This document shows positions 34,892-43,708 of a stretch of DNA of 64,000 bases, piece by piece (the stretch's first letter is position 1; each line of letters starts with the position of its first letter). The stretch is from Conyzicola nivalis_A. GTDB lineage: Bacteria; Actinomycetota; Actinomycetes; Actinomycetales; Microbacteriaceae. Made by a program: the position numbers and the translations under genes. Location of the stretch: contig NZ_JBEPSJ010000001.1 in the NCBI RefSeq assembly GCF_040548875.1, forward strand, positions 682,001 to 746,000, written 5' to 3'. Under the pieces are notes generated by a model. The model did no database searches and was not told the DNA's origin. It was given only the letters and a program-made list of their open reading frames with translations.

Positions 34892-34897
34892 ACGCTA
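34892..34897 (-). promoter_or_regulatory. -10 hexamer TAGCGT before the 96-residue protein gene
   Basis: TAGCGT ends 6 nt before ATG 34885; it lies across the stop codon of the exporter permease gene (34895). Confidence 0.45.
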
Positions 34898-35749
34898 CCG
34901 GGTGCTCACCCGGTCGAACTTGCGCACGGCGAGCGGCACGAAGACGATCAGCATCACGGCGATGCCGATGAGAACCGTCAGTTCGGGGTTCTGCAGCGTC
35001 CACACGTCGGGTTCCGGCATTCCAGGGGGCGTATTGCCGAACAGATTACGGGCGGCCTGGACGAGCGCCGACACCGGGTTGATCTCGGCGATCGTCTGCA
35101 GGGCCGGCGGGAGCGTCTCTGCCGGCACGAAGGCGTTGGAGATGAACGTGAGCGGGAACAGGATGAGGAAAGAGACGTTGTTGATCACCTCCGGGCTGCG
35201 CACGCTCATGCCCACGAACGCCAGCACCCAGGACAGTGCGTAGGCGAAGAAGAGGAGGAGTGCGACGGCCGCGACCGCCTCGAGGAAACTGGAACGGATG
35301 CGCCAGCCGACGATGAAGCCCGTGGCCATCATGACGGCCATCGAGATCGCGTTGATGAGCAGGTCACCGTTGGTGCGGCCGACGAGCACCGCCGACGGAC
35401 TCATCGGCAGCGTGCGGAACCTGTCGATGATGCCGTCCTTGAGGTCTTGCGCCATCGCCGATCCCGAGTACGTGGAGCCGAACACGACGGTCTGCGCGAA
35501 GATTCCGGCCATGATGAACTCGGTGTAGGTGCTGCCGGGGATGTCGATCACGCCCTCGTACACATAGGTGAACAGCAGCACGAACATGATCGGCTGCAGG
35601 GTGGTGAAGACGAGGATGTCGGGCACGCGCTTGATCTTGATGAGGTTGCGGCGCGTGGTGATCCAGCCGTCGGAGAACCAGTGGGCGATCGACGGGCCGT
35701 CGTTGCCCGATCGGGGCCGTGTGGCGGTCGCGGTAGCGGTAGCGGTCAT
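34895..35749 (-). CDS. ABC-2 exporter permease, DrrB type
   Basis: 284 residues with six TM helices and the ABC-2 pattern: RRNLIKIKRVPDILVFTTLQ, FAQTVVFGSTYSGSAMAQDL and KDGIIDRFRTLPMSPSAVL. The N-terminus is a Thr/Ala repeat (TATATATATR). Its ATG overlaps the ATPase stop. Together they resemble daunorubicin-resistance exporters; the substrate is unknown. Confidence 0.92.
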   Translation of the reverse strand: MTATATATATRPRSGNDGPSIAHWFSDGWITTRRNLIKIKRVPDILVFTTLQPIMFVLLFTYVYEGVIDIPGSTYTEFIMAGIFAQTVVFGSTYSGSAMAQDLKDGIIDRFRTLPMSPSAVLVGRTNGDLLINAISMAVMMATGFIVGWRIRSSFLEAVAAVALLLFFAYALSWVLAFVGMSVRSPEVINNVSFLILFPLTFISNAFVPAETLPPALQTIAEINPVSALVQAARNLFGNTPPGMPEPDVWTLQNPELTVLIGIAVMLIVFVPLAVRKFDRVSTR

Positions 35750-36732
35750 TACACCTTCTCCTTCTCGCTTGTCTCTTCGACCGACGCCATGTGGCCCGTG
35801 AGGCGCAGGAAGACCTCGTCGAGCGTCGGGCGTCTCATACCCGCGTCGTAGAGGCGGATGTCGAGGTCGGCGAACTCGGCGAGGATGCGCTGCAGCACCA
35901 TGGGCCCGTCGTCGGCGCTCACGGTGAGCTCGCGGCCGTCATCTGAGACGGTGGGGTCGGAGCTGCCGAAACGCCGCAGCACCTCGAGCGCCGACTCGCT
36001 GTCTTCCGACGACACCAGGTTCACTTCGACCCGCTGGCCGCCGCTCGACGCCTTGAGCTCGTCGGAGGTTCCGCGGGCGATCACCCGGCCGAAGTCGATC
36101 ACCGAGATGCTGTCGGCGAGCTGATCGGCCTCTTCGAGGTACTGGGTTGTGAGCAGCACCGTTGTGCCCTCTCCCACGAGCGTCGTGATGACGTCCCACA
36201 TACCGAGGCGGCTGCGCGGGTCGAGACCCGTGGTCGGCTCGTCGAGGAACAGCACCTGCGGGCGCTTGACGAGGGCGCCGGCGAGGTCGATGCGCCGCCT
36301 CATGCCTCCCGAGAATCCCTTCACCGGGCGGTTCTGCGCCTCTGTGAGGTCGAAGAGCTCGATGAGCTCTCGAGCCCGGGCCCGCGAAGCGCGCGCGCCC
36401 AGGTGGTAGAGCCGGCCGACCATGTCGAGGTTCTCGAAGCCGGTGAGGTTCTCGTCGACCGCGGCGTACTGCCCAGAGACGCCGATGGTGGGGCGAATAC
36501 GTTCCGGGTATCTGAGCACGTCGACGCCGCCGATCACGGCTGTGCCGGAATCCGGTCGGATGAGTGTCGTGAGCACCTTGACCGCCGTGGTCTTGCCTGC
36601 GCCGTTCGGGCCGAGCAGGGCGGTGACGGTTCCCTGCGGCACTCCGAGGTCGAGACCGTCGAGAGCGTGCACGGGAGCGGCGCGCTTCGGCGAGTAGGTC
36701 TTGGTCAGTGCTGTGGCCTCGATGAAATTCAC
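35749..36732 (-). CDS. ABC exporter ATPase, DrrA type
   Basis: 327 residues. Walker A GPNGAGKTTAV, GVSGQYAAVDENLTGFENL (a DrrA-family hallmark), signature FSGGMRRRIDLAGAL and Walker B VLFLDEPTTGLD. The C-terminal domain ends PTLDEVFLRLTGH, also typical. GTG start at 36732 with AAGGGA upstream. A palindromic site lies about 30 bp before it. No TetR regulator gene adjoins. Confidence 0.94.
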   Translation of the reverse strand: MNFIEATALTKTYSPKRAAPVHALDGLDLGVPQGTVTALLGPNGAGKTTAVKVLTTLIRPDSGTAVIGGVDVLRYPERIRPTIGVSGQYAAVDENLTGFENLDMVGRLYHLGARASRARARELIELFDLTEAQNRPVKGFSGGMRRRIDLAGALVKRPQVLFLDEPTTGLDPRSRLGMWDVITTLVGEGTTVLLTTQYLEEADQLADSISVIDFGRVIARGTSDELKASSGGQRVEVNLVSSEDSESALEVLRRFGSSDPTVSDDGRELTVSADDGPMVLQRILAEFADLDIRLYDAGMRRPTLDEVFLRLTGHMASVEETSEKEKV

Positions 36733-36762
36733 GAATGTGTCCCTTCGATCGTCCCCCTAAAC

Positions 36763-36781
36763 TTGTGGACACTGTACACAA
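36763..36781. promoter_or_regulatory. 19-bp palindrome, probable repressor operator
   Basis: TTGTGGACACTGTACACAA is an inverted repeat with one mismatched pair around a central base. It lies 31-49 bp upstream of the drrA-like start, overlapping where its promoter must be. Form and place suit a TetR- or PadR-type repressor. Confidence 0.6.
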
Positions 36782-36864
36782 TGACGGATGTCCGCACCAG
36801 AGGTTCGGGCGCGACGGCAGGATATCGTGTGTCGACGGCGGTGGTGCGCGGGTGGATCGCCGGT

Positions 36865-39828
36865 CTACTGCGTGTCGAAGCTCGCATGCTCGTAGCTCGC
36901 ATGCTCGTAGCTCGCATTCACCGAGCTGTCGCCCCGGGGCGACACTGTGATGCGCAGCTTCGCCGGGATCTGTTCCTTCATCGCCTCGACGTGGCTGATG
37001 AGCCCGATCGTGCGTCCGCCCTCCCGCAGTCCGTCCAGGGTGCTCATCGCGATGTCGAGGGTGTCGCCGTCGAGCGAGCCGAAGCCCTCGTCGATGAAGA
37101 GGGTGTCGAGCGTGATGCCGCCGGCCTGGTTGGTGACTACCTCGGCGAGGCCGAGAGCGAGGGCCAGCGAGGCGAGGAACGTCTCGCCGCCCGACAGCGA
37201 GTGGGTCGGTCGGCTTCGCCCGGTGTGCTCGTCGCGGATCGCGAGGCCGAGTCCGGACTTCGCGTTGCGGTACTGCAGAGCGTCGTCGTGCTCGAGGGTG
37301 TAACGGCCGGCACTCATGGTGCGCAGCCGGGTGTTCGCGGCCGCCACTATCTCCTCGAGCTGGGCGGCGAGCACGAAGGTCTCGAGTCGCATCCGCCTGG
37401 TGTTGGGCTCGTCGCCTCGGACGACGCTCGCCAGTTGCCGCAGCTGTTCGAACTCGAGCCGGCGTTGCCCCGTCGCAGCGCGGTGATCGCGCGTGGCCTG
37501 CACAACGCCGTCGAGCTGGTCGACCCGTTGACGCAACGCGCTCGCCAGGGCGATCGCGGCGTCGCGCGCGTCGAGGGCCTCGGCGCGGGCGATCCGGGCG
37601 GGCTCGACGTCGACGAGCTCGCTCGGGGCGCCCGCGATCTGCGGCTCGGCGAGCGTCGCCTGCGCGGTCGCCCTCGCCTCGTCGTGGTGTCGCAGCCGCT
37701 TCTCGATGGCCGCGACCTCCTCGTGCGTGCGTCGTGCGGTTCGCGCCGCTTCGGCGTCGGGGAATCCCTGCTCGGCGAGTTGCGCGGTGAGGGCCGAGTC
37801 GGCCGTGGCGAGCGTGGCAACCGCGCGCGATACCTCCGCCTCGGCGTCGGTGAGCCGGCGGGCGGCGTCGAGCCGCGCCTGGATCGCGGCGACCCGGTCG
37901 GCCACGGTCGCGGAGTCGGCCCGATGCTTCTCGATGCGCGCGGCGATGTCGGCGCGGCGGCTCGCGGTCTCGGCGAGGCTGCGGGCCAGGTCGTCTCGGC
38001 CGGAGCGGAGCGCGTCGAGCCGCGGCTCAATCTTCGCGATCTCGGCGCGGAGCTGCTCTCGTTCGTTCTCGACCCGCGCCAGTTGCGCTGCCGCGTCGCG
38101 GGCGGCCCGCAAGTCATCGCCGGCCTCGGCGACCGCGGCCTCGAGTTCGGCGGTGGACGCGTCGCCGGCTCGTGCGAGCGCGTCGGCGAGTTCGGTGGCG
38201 GCGGCCGTCGCTCTCGAGTGAGCGGCATCCAGTTCGGCGCGGCGAAGCGCCACGGTGTCACGGGCGTCGTCGACGTCTGCCGCGGTCACCGGGGCGTCGC
38301 CCGGGGTGGCCGGCGACGGATGCTTCGTCGAGCCGCAAACCGCGCACGGGTCTCCGGGGACGAGTTCGAGTGCGAGCTCGGCCGCATAGCCGGAGAGTCG
38401 ACGTTCGAGCAGAGAGTCGAGTTCGAGGGCCGCGGCCGTGTGGGCTGCGCTGGCCGTGCGCTCGAGGGTCTCGGCCAGTTCGAGCCGGGTGCGCGCCTCG
38501 ACGGCTGTCGTGGACGCGTCGAGCGCGGTGGTCGCCCGGGCGAGGGACTCCTCGGCGTGGGGCAGCCGGGCGGCCCGTACCGAGGCGTCCGTCACGCGCG
38601 CGTTCAGCGTCTCCAGTCGGCCGGGCAGTGCGCTGGCCAGCGAAAGTGTCTCCGCCAGGCCGGTCTCGGCGGCGGCGGCGCGTTTGTCGATGCGCTCGAG
38701 GTCGGCGTCTATGCCGGCCAGGGAGCGCTCGTCCGCGAGCGCATCGGTGAGTGCGCCGAGAGCGGTGGTGAGGGTCTGGACTACCTCGTCGAGCGGGGTG
38801 TCGTCGTCGAACGGCGCATAGGCGGCCGTAGCGACCGCGGCGGCGGAGCGCGCGCCGTCGAGCGCAACCGTCGCCGAGTCGACGCCGGAGAGCAGCGGCC
38901 ACACGGGCGCCGCTCGCCGGGCGGCGTCGAGGGCCGATCTGTCGTCGATGATCGACGGTGCGTCGTCGTCGAGCGTGGCGATCGCGGCACTGGCGGCAGC
39001 GCGCCGCGACTGCAGCGCCCGGGTGTCGAGCAAGGTGCGGTGTTCCATGTCTGCGGCGGAGAAGAGCAGATCGGCGGTCGCCGCGGCCTGCTCGCTCTCG
39101 GCGTGCCGGGCTTCGAGGCCGGCGAGGGCCTCCTCGAACCACGCCTGGTCGGTGTGCGGGGGCGTCTCGTCGAGCTCGAGCAGCCTCACCGCCTGCGCGA
39201 CATGCTGGGCCAGCACGTCGTCGGCGTTCGCGAGTTGCGCCTGCAGTTCTTTGCGCCTCTCGTCGAGCGAGATCTCGATCTGCTCGAACCGCTTAGAGCC
39301 GAACAGGGTTCTCAGCACCGCCTGGCGGTCGTCGTTCTTCGCGAGCAGGAACTGCTGGAAGCGGTTCTGGGCGAGCAACACCACCTGGAGGAACTGGTCT
39401 TTCGTGAGGGCGACGATGTCGGCGAGTTCGTGCGCCACATCGACGGGCTTCGCCGCGATAACGCGGTCACCGCTGCTGAGGCTTGCCTCGTGAGCCTGCT
39501 TCGTGGTGCCGGCCCGGTTCTTCTTGGGCCGTTGATATTCGGGCACCCGGCGCAGGGAGTAGTCGATGCCGCCGACGGTGAACTCGAGCTCGACGTAGGT
39601 GGGATCGTCATCGGAGCAGTGGTCGCTGCGCAGTTGCGCCTGCGTGCCGTCGTAACGAGGCACGCTGCCGTAGAGGGCGAAGCAGATCGCGTCGAGGATG
39701 CTCGACTTGCCCGCGCCGGTCTTGCCGGTGATGAGGAACAGGCCGGCGTCGTCGAAGTGCGAGAAGTCGACCACCTGTTCGTTCTTGTACGGACCGAAGC
39801 CGGCGAGGGTGAGCCTGCGGATTCTCAT
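36865..39828 (-). CDS. sbcC: SbcC, SMC-like subunit of the SbcCD nuclease
   Basis: 987 residues. With SbcD it cuts hairpins and DNA ends (Mre11-Rad50 type). N-terminal Walker A TGKTGAGKSSILDAI, long Ala/Glu/Arg-rich coiled coils, a central zinc hook CAVC (DPCAVCGSTKHP) near residue 490, and C-terminal signature SLSGGETFLASLALAL with Walker B TLFIDEGFGSLD. ATG 39828 overlaps the sbcD stop (ATGA); the longer frame runs into sbcD. The last residues (ASYEHASYEHASFDTQ) come from a 15-bp tandem repeat. Confidence 0.95.
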   Translation of the reverse strand: MRIRRLTLAGFGPYKNEQVVDFSHFDDAGLFLITGKTGAGKSSILDAICFALYGSVPRYDGTQAQLRSDHCSDDDPTYVELEFTVGGIDYSLRRVPEYQRPKKNRAGTTKQAHEASLSSGDRVIAAKPVDVAHELADIVALTKDQFLQVVLLAQNRFQQFLLAKNDDRQAVLRTLFGSKRFEQIEISLDERRKELQAQLANADDVLAQHVAQAVRLLELDETPPHTDQAWFEEALAGLEARHAESEQAAATADLLFSAADMEHRTLLDTRALQSRRAAASAAIATLDDDAPSIIDDRSALDAARRAAPVWPLLSGVDSATVALDGARSAAAVATAAYAPFDDDTPLDEVVQTLTTALGALTDALADERSLAGIDADLERIDKRAAAAETGLAETLSLASALPGRLETLNARVTDASVRAARLPHAEESLARATTALDASTTAVEARTRLELAETLERTASAAHTAAALELDSLLERRLSGYAAELALELVPGDPCAVCGSTKHPSPATPGDAPVTAADVDDARDTVALRRAELDAAHSRATAAATELADALARAGDASTAELEAAVAEAGDDLRAARDAAAQLARVENEREQLRAEIAKIEPRLDALRSGRDDLARSLAETASRRADIAARIEKHRADSATVADRVAAIQARLDAARRLTDAEAEVSRAVATLATADSALTAQLAEQGFPDAEAARTARRTHEEVAAIEKRLRHHDEARATAQATLAEPQIAGAPSELVDVEPARIARAEALDARDAAIALASALRQRVDQLDGVVQATRDHRAATGQRRLEFEQLRQLASVVRGDEPNTRRMRLETFVLAAQLEEIVAAANTRLRTMSAGRYTLEHDDALQYRNAKSGLGLAIRDEHTGRSRPTHSLSGGETFLASLALALGLAEVVTNQAGGITLDTLFIDEGFGSLDGDTLDIAMSTLDGLREGGRTIGLISHVEAMKEQIPAKLRITVSPRGDSSVNASYEHASYEHASFDTQ
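36879..36917. repeat. 15-bp tandem repeat at the sbcC 3' end
   Basis: AGCTCGCATGCTCGT occurs 2.6 times head to tail. Fifteen bases equal five codons, so each copy adds ASYEH to the SbcC tail without shifting the frame. It looks like replication slippage after the conserved domain. Confidence 0.8.
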
Positions 39829-40988
39829 GCCTTCGCCTCCGCTGCGGCCTGCTCGGCGACGACCTCGGCGATGAGCGCGGTCTCGAAGTCCGACGGCCCG
39901 ACGCCGTTGCGCACCAGCTCGAGAAAGCCCGCCACGATCTCGGTGTCGGTCTTCTTCGCGATGCGCTCGCGATAGGTGACGTCGACGGCTGTGGATGACA
40001 CGGTGGGACGGTACTCGAGCATCGCGCAGTTCGGGAAGCGGGCCTGCAGGCGTCGCATCGCGTCCATCGGGCGCACGCGGTCGGTGATGACCGCCGCGAC
40101 CCAGTCGTTCTCGACCTCGGTGTGCTCGGATGAGGCGAGGAGCTCGTCGAGCTCCCCCGTGATGACGCTGAGGCGTCGGGGAACGGGCAGGTCGAGCCAG
40201 TCGACGGTGTCGACTCCCCCGGCGTCGAGCTCTACGAGCCAGCCGCCGCGCGGCTTGCGCGCCTCGCCGAAGGAGTAGTGCAGCGGGGCGCCGGAGTAGC
40301 GCACCCGCTCGGTGATGGTAGTGCGACCGTGGATGTGGCCGAGCGCGACATAGTCGGGTCCGTCGAAGACCGACGCCGGCACGAGGTTCAGGCCGCCCGA
40401 GGTGATGTCGCGCTCCACGTCGCTCGCCTCGTCGTGCGCGGCGACCCCGGACGCGAAGCAGTGCGAGAGCACGACGTAGCGGGATTCTCGAGCCGTGGCA
40501 TCCGCCCTGATCGCCTCCATGGCGAAGCCGAGTACCTGCTCGTGTGTGCGGAGGTCGGCATCGGGATGGCTGCCGCGGAAGATCGACGGCTCCAGATAGG
40601 GAATGCCGTAGAACAGCACGGGGCCGTAGGCGTCGGCGATGGAGATCGGCTCGAGATACTGGTCGGGCCGGGTCACCATGTGGATGCCGGCCAGGGTCGC
40701 CCACTCGGACTGGAATCCGAGCCGGGTCGCGGAGTCGTGGTTGCCGCTCGTCACGACAACCTCCGCGCCCGCGGCCCTGATGTCGCGCAGCGCCGTGGAG
40801 AGCACGGAGAAGCACTCGGCCGAGGGCATCGCCGAATCGAAGACGTCACCCGCGACGAGCACGACGTCGATCTCTCGCTCGCGCACCTCGGAGACGAGGG
40901 CGGCGAGCACGGAACGCAGGTTCTCAAGCGTGGAATGCCCGTGGAAGGTGCGCCCGATGTGCCAGTCGGAGGTGTGCAGGATCTTCAT
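39825..40988 (-). CDS. sbcD: SbcD, nuclease subunit of SbcCD
   Basis: 387 residues. Mre11-like calcineurin phosphoesterase: HTSDWHIGRTFHG, VLVAGDVFDSAMPS, VVTSGNHDSATRL, LSHCFASG and YVALGHIHGRT supply the two-metal site. The C-terminus is Ala/Glu-rich. TAGCGT ends 6 nt before the ATG with no ribosome site, so the sbcDC mRNA is probably leaderless. It is divergent from the phosphatase gene at 41061. Confidence 0.96.
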   Translation of the reverse strand: MKILHTSDWHIGRTFHGHSTLENLRSVLAALVSEVREREIDVVLVAGDVFDSAMPSAECFSVLSTALRDIRAAGAEVVVTSGNHDSATRLGFQSEWATLAGIHMVTRPDQYLEPISIADAYGPVLFYGIPYLEPSIFRGSHPDADLRTHEQVLGFAMEAIRADATARESRYVVLSHCFASGVAAHDEASDVERDITSGGLNLVPASVFDGPDYVALGHIHGRTTITERVRYSGAPLHYSFGEARKPRGGWLVELDAGGVDTVDWLDLPVPRRLSVITGELDELLASSEHTEVENDWVAAVITDRVRPMDAMRRLQARFPNCAMLEYRPTVSSTAVDVTYRERIAKKTDTEIVAGFLELVRNGVGPSDFETALIAEVVAEQAAAEAKA

Positions 40989-40994
40989 GCTTGC

Positions 40995-41000
40995 ACGCTA
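40995..41000 (-). promoter_or_regulatory. -10 hexamer TAGCGT, leaderless sbcDC operon
   Basis: TAGCGT ends 6 nt before ATG 40988. Confidence 0.55.
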
Positions 41001-41060
41001 CCCGCGACCTCCGACGTGGGGCGGCAGCCGCACCGGTGCACCGCATAGGCTGGAAAGATC

Positions 41061-41732
41061 ATGCGACTCCTCCTCATCCGACACGGTCAGACCCCCGCAA
41101 ACGTGCTCGGCCAGCTCGACACCGCACACCCGGGCCCTGGGCTCACGGAGCTCGGGATGCGCCAGGCCGCCGAGATCCCGAACGCCCTGCGCGACGAGTC
41201 GATCGACGCCGTGTTCGCGTCGACCCTGGTGCGTACGCAGCTGACCGCCGCGCCCCTCGCCACCGCCCGCGGTCTGTCGGCCACGGTGCTCGGTGGGATC
41301 CACGAGATCGAGGCCGGTGACGTCGAGGGGCTCAGCGATCGCGATTCGGTGCGCGTCTATCTCGAGACGGTGTTCGCCTGGGGTTCCGGCGACCTCGACT
41401 TCGTGATGCCCGGCGGCGCAGACGGCCACAACTTCTTCGGCAGGTTCAACGCCGACATCGCCGAGATCGTGGAGTCGGGCGTCGACACCGCCGCGGTCGT
41501 CAGCCACGGCGCCGCGATCCGCGTCTGGGTCTCGGGCAACGCGACCAACGTGCCGCGCAGCTTCGCCGGTGAGCACGATCTCGGCAACACCGGCGTCGTG
41601 GTGCTCGAGGGTTCGTTCGACGCCGGTTGGCGGCTCCTCGAATGGGAGAGCACGCCCGTGGGCGGCGCCGACCTCGACGACATCGCCGCGCCGGACCCGA
41701 CCGGCGAGACTCTCGACGAGGCGCGAGGCTAA
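41061..41732 (+). CDS. Histidine phosphatase (phosphoglycerate mutase superfamily)
   Basis: 223 residues. Catalytic LIRHGQTPANVLGQ (His8 region), SST-like FASTLVRTQLTAAPLA, the acid Glu in GGIHEIEAGDVEG and second His in VVSHGAAIRVW. It could act on sugar phosphates or other small phosphates. TAGGCT lies 9 nt before the ATG, with GGAAAG between, so a short leader with a ribosome site is possible. Confidence 0.9.
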   Translation: MRLLLIRHGQTPANVLGQLDTAHPGPGLTELGMRQAAEIPNALRDESIDAVFASTLVRTQLTAAPLATARGLSATVLGGIHEIEAGDVEGLSDRDSVRVYLETVFAWGSGDLDFVMPGGADGHNFFGRFNADIAEIVESGVDTAAVVSHGAAIRVWVSGNATNVPRSFAGEHDLGNTGVVVLEGSFDAGWRLLEWESTPVGGADLDDIAAPDPTGETLDEARG

Positions 41733-41771
41733 CCCCGTCGCGCACCGTGTCGGTGCGATACCGTCGGGGAC

Positions 41772-42266
41772 ATGCTGAAGATACTGCCCTTCGTAACGGA
41801 GCTGCGTGACGAGGTACTGGCCCTGTCTCTTCGCGCCTGGGGGCCGGTCTTCCCACTCGTAGAGAAGACGGTGCCGCCCTTCGTCTACGCGGCCTTCTAT
41901 CCCGGAGGCTGGAGCAAGCGACAGTACGACGATCTGGCCGCGGTTCTCGACGGTGAGCCGGAGAACGTCGACGTTGCATTTACCGGGGAACGACTCGCCG
42001 GCTGGGTGTGCACCCGACTGCACACGGAGGACCGCATGGGCGAGATCTACGTTCTCGCGGTGGATCCGGACTCTCAACGACAGGGTGTTGGCCGGGCGCT
42101 CATGCTGCACTCGATGAGTAGAGCGAAGGCGGCCGGTATGGGCATGGTGATGGTAGAGACAGGCGACGATCCCGGCCATGCGCCTGCTCGCCAGGCCTAC
42201 GAAGCGAACGGATTCGAACGCTGGCCCGTCGCCCGCTACTTCAGAGACCTCACCGGCCCTCTATAA
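41772..42266 (+). CDS. GNAT-family N-acetyltransferase
   Basis: 164 residues. Motif A is IYVLAVDPDSQRQGVGRALMLHSM, shown by V-x-P-x-x-Q-x-x-G-V-G-R-A; GMVMVETGDD and APARQAYEANGFER complete the acetyl-CoA fold. The substrate is unknown. TACCGT ends 7 nt before the ATG, no ribosome site. Its 3' end overlaps the convergent hxlR-type gene by 6 bp. Confidence 0.9.
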   Translation: MLKILPFVTELRDEVLALSLRAWGPVFPLVEKTVPPFVYAAFYPGGWSKRQYDDLAAVLDGEPENVDVAFTGERLAGWVCTRLHTEDRMGEIYVLAVDPDSQRQGVGRALMLHSMSRAKAAGMGMVMVETGDDPGHAPARQAYEANGFERWPVARYFRDLTGPL

Positions 42267-42704
42267 CGATCCGGCCGTTCGGGCGGAGCGGCCGACCGAC
42301 GGATCGCGGTTGGCGAGCACCTCGTCCATGTGGGTCTCGGCCCACGACTTGAGGCCGCGGATCAGCTGCAGGAGCGAGAGACCGAGGTCGGTCAGTTCGT
42401 AGGTGACGGTGACCGGCACCGTCGGAGTCGCGGTGCGCGAAACGAGTCCGTCGAGCTCCAGCGAGCGCAACGTCTGGGTGAGCATTTTCGGGCTGATGCC
42501 GGCGAGGGTTCGTGCCAGCTCGGAGTAACGCATTGCCCGAGGGTCTCCCGAGCAATCCGGCCCGCTGCCCAGCGCGGTGACGATCAGCGTCACCCACTTG
42601 TCCGAGATGCGATCGAGCAGCTTTTGGCTCGGGCACTCGGCCAAGAAGGCGTTGTACTTCGCTTTGCTCTCGGCTCTCATCTCGGCTGCCGTCATCGTGG
42701 CCAT
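42261..42704 (-). CDS. HxlR-family transcriptional regulator
   Basis: 147 residues. The winged-helix core is DKWVTLIVTALGSG, RYSELARTLAGISPKMLTQT, and LVSRTATPTVPVTVTYELTD. An early Cys (AECPSQ) and another in PDCSGDP could sense oxidants or electrophiles, as in some HxlR/YodB proteins. AAGGGGAA is 6 nt before the ATG. It is divergent from an aldo/keto reductase, which is the likely target. Confidence 0.92.
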   Translation of the reverse strand: MATMTAAEMRAESKAKYNAFLAECPSQKLLDRISDKWVTLIVTALGSGPDCSGDPRAMRYSELARTLAGISPKMLTQTLRSLELDGLVSRTATPTVPVTVTYELTDLGLSLLQLIRGLKSWAETHMDEVLANRDPSVGRSARTAGSL

Positions 42705-42749
42705 TGACCGTTCCCCTTACCTGCCGGCGACTAACGCACTTCATGGTGC

Positions 42750-42790
42750 GTACTTCCTGAACGAAAGCAACATATCAATACTGAAGTAAC
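42750..42790. promoter_or_regulatory. Inverted half-sites between hxlR-type gene and aldo/keto reductase
   Basis: GTACTTC (42750-42756) and GAAGTAAC (42783-42790) face each other in the 131-bp divergent gap. They may be the binding site of the HxlR regulator. Confidence 0.35.
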
Positions 42791-42835
42791 AACCCGTTCG
42801 GCACCACCCCTTTGATTCCTGTGAAAGGCACAATC

Positions 42836-43708
42836 GTGATCTCGACATACTCCGCCCTGCCCGGTGGAAGCTGGTCCCTCGGCGACCTCACCGTCTCCCG
42901 TTTCGGCTACGGCGCCATGCAGCTCGCCGGTCCGTGGGTCATGGGTCCGCCGGCCGATAGAGACGGTGCGCTCGCGGTGCTTCGCGCGGCCGTCGAGCTG
43001 GGCATCACTCACTTCGACACCAGCGACGCCTACGGCCCGCGGTTCACCAACGACGCTATTCGGGAAGCACTGCACCCGTATTCCGACTCGGTTCACATCT
43101 CCACGAAGGTCGGCGGTACGCGAGACGCCCAGGGCGGCTGGCCGACTGCCCGGCGGCCGGAAGAACTGCGTGAACAGGTTCAGCACAATCGTGAAGTACT
43201 CCGTCTCGAGACGCTCGACCTGGTCAACCTCCGGCTCGGCAACGCCGAGGGTGTCGTCGCCGAGCCGATTGCAGAGTCGTACGAAGCACTCGTCGACATG
43301 CAGAACGAGGGCCTGATCCGGCACCTTGGTGTGAGCAACGCCACCACCGAACAGGTCGCAGAAGCGATGGCCATCTCGCCGATCGTCATGGTGCAGAACA
43401 TGTACAACATCGCTTCGCGCCAGGATGACGCGCTGGTGGACATGCTCGCGAGCGAAGGCATCGCCTTCGTGCCCTTCTTCCCGCTCGGTGGCTTCAGCCC
43501 GCTACAGTCCGCAGCACTCTCGGCCGTCGCAACGCGCCTGGAGTCCACGCCGATGTCGATTGCGCTCGCCTGGCTGCTGCAGCGTTCGCCGAACGTCCTG
43601 CTCATACCCGGAACGTCGAAAGCGGCCCACCTCCGAGAGAACGTCGCGGGCGCCGGGGTGACGCTCACCGCCGACGACCTCGCCGAGCTCGACGCGATCG
43701 GCGGCTAG
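42836..43708 (+). CDS. Aldo/keto reductase
   Basis: 290 residues from GTG 42836, behind GAAAGG; a start at 42812 has no ribosome site. Tetrad elements: HFDTSDAYGPRF, ISTKVGG and LVNLRLGN (here Asn/Arg where many have His). VSRFGYGAMQLAGPWVMG and LLIPGTSKAAHLREN follow the family. It is divergent from the HxlR gene and shares the 3' end (4 bp) with the convergent LLM gene. Confidence 0.92.
   Translation: MISTYSALPGGSWSLGDLTVSRFGYGAMQLAGPWVMGPPADRDGALAVLRAAVELGITHFDTSDAYGPRFTNDAIREALHPYSDSVHISTKVGGTRDAQGGWPTARRPEELREQVQHNREVLRLETLDLVNLRLGNAEGVVAEPIAESYEALVDMQNEGLIRHLGVSNATTEQVAEAMAISPIVMVQNMYNIASRQDDALVDMLASEGIAFVPFFPLGGFSPLQSAALSAVATRLESTPMSIALAWLLQRSPNVLLIPGTSKAAHLRENVAGAGVTLTADDLAELDAIGG

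Noticed and set aside
34895..36732. Antibiotic biosynthesis or resistance island around the DrrAB-type exporter
   Set aside because: No biosynthetic genes adjoin, and composition matches the neighbours.
36403..39975. An 1190-residue open frame on the plus strand
   Set aside because: It lies opposite sbcC, is Arg/Gly/Val-rich and has no domain; long antisense frames are expected in high-GC DNA.
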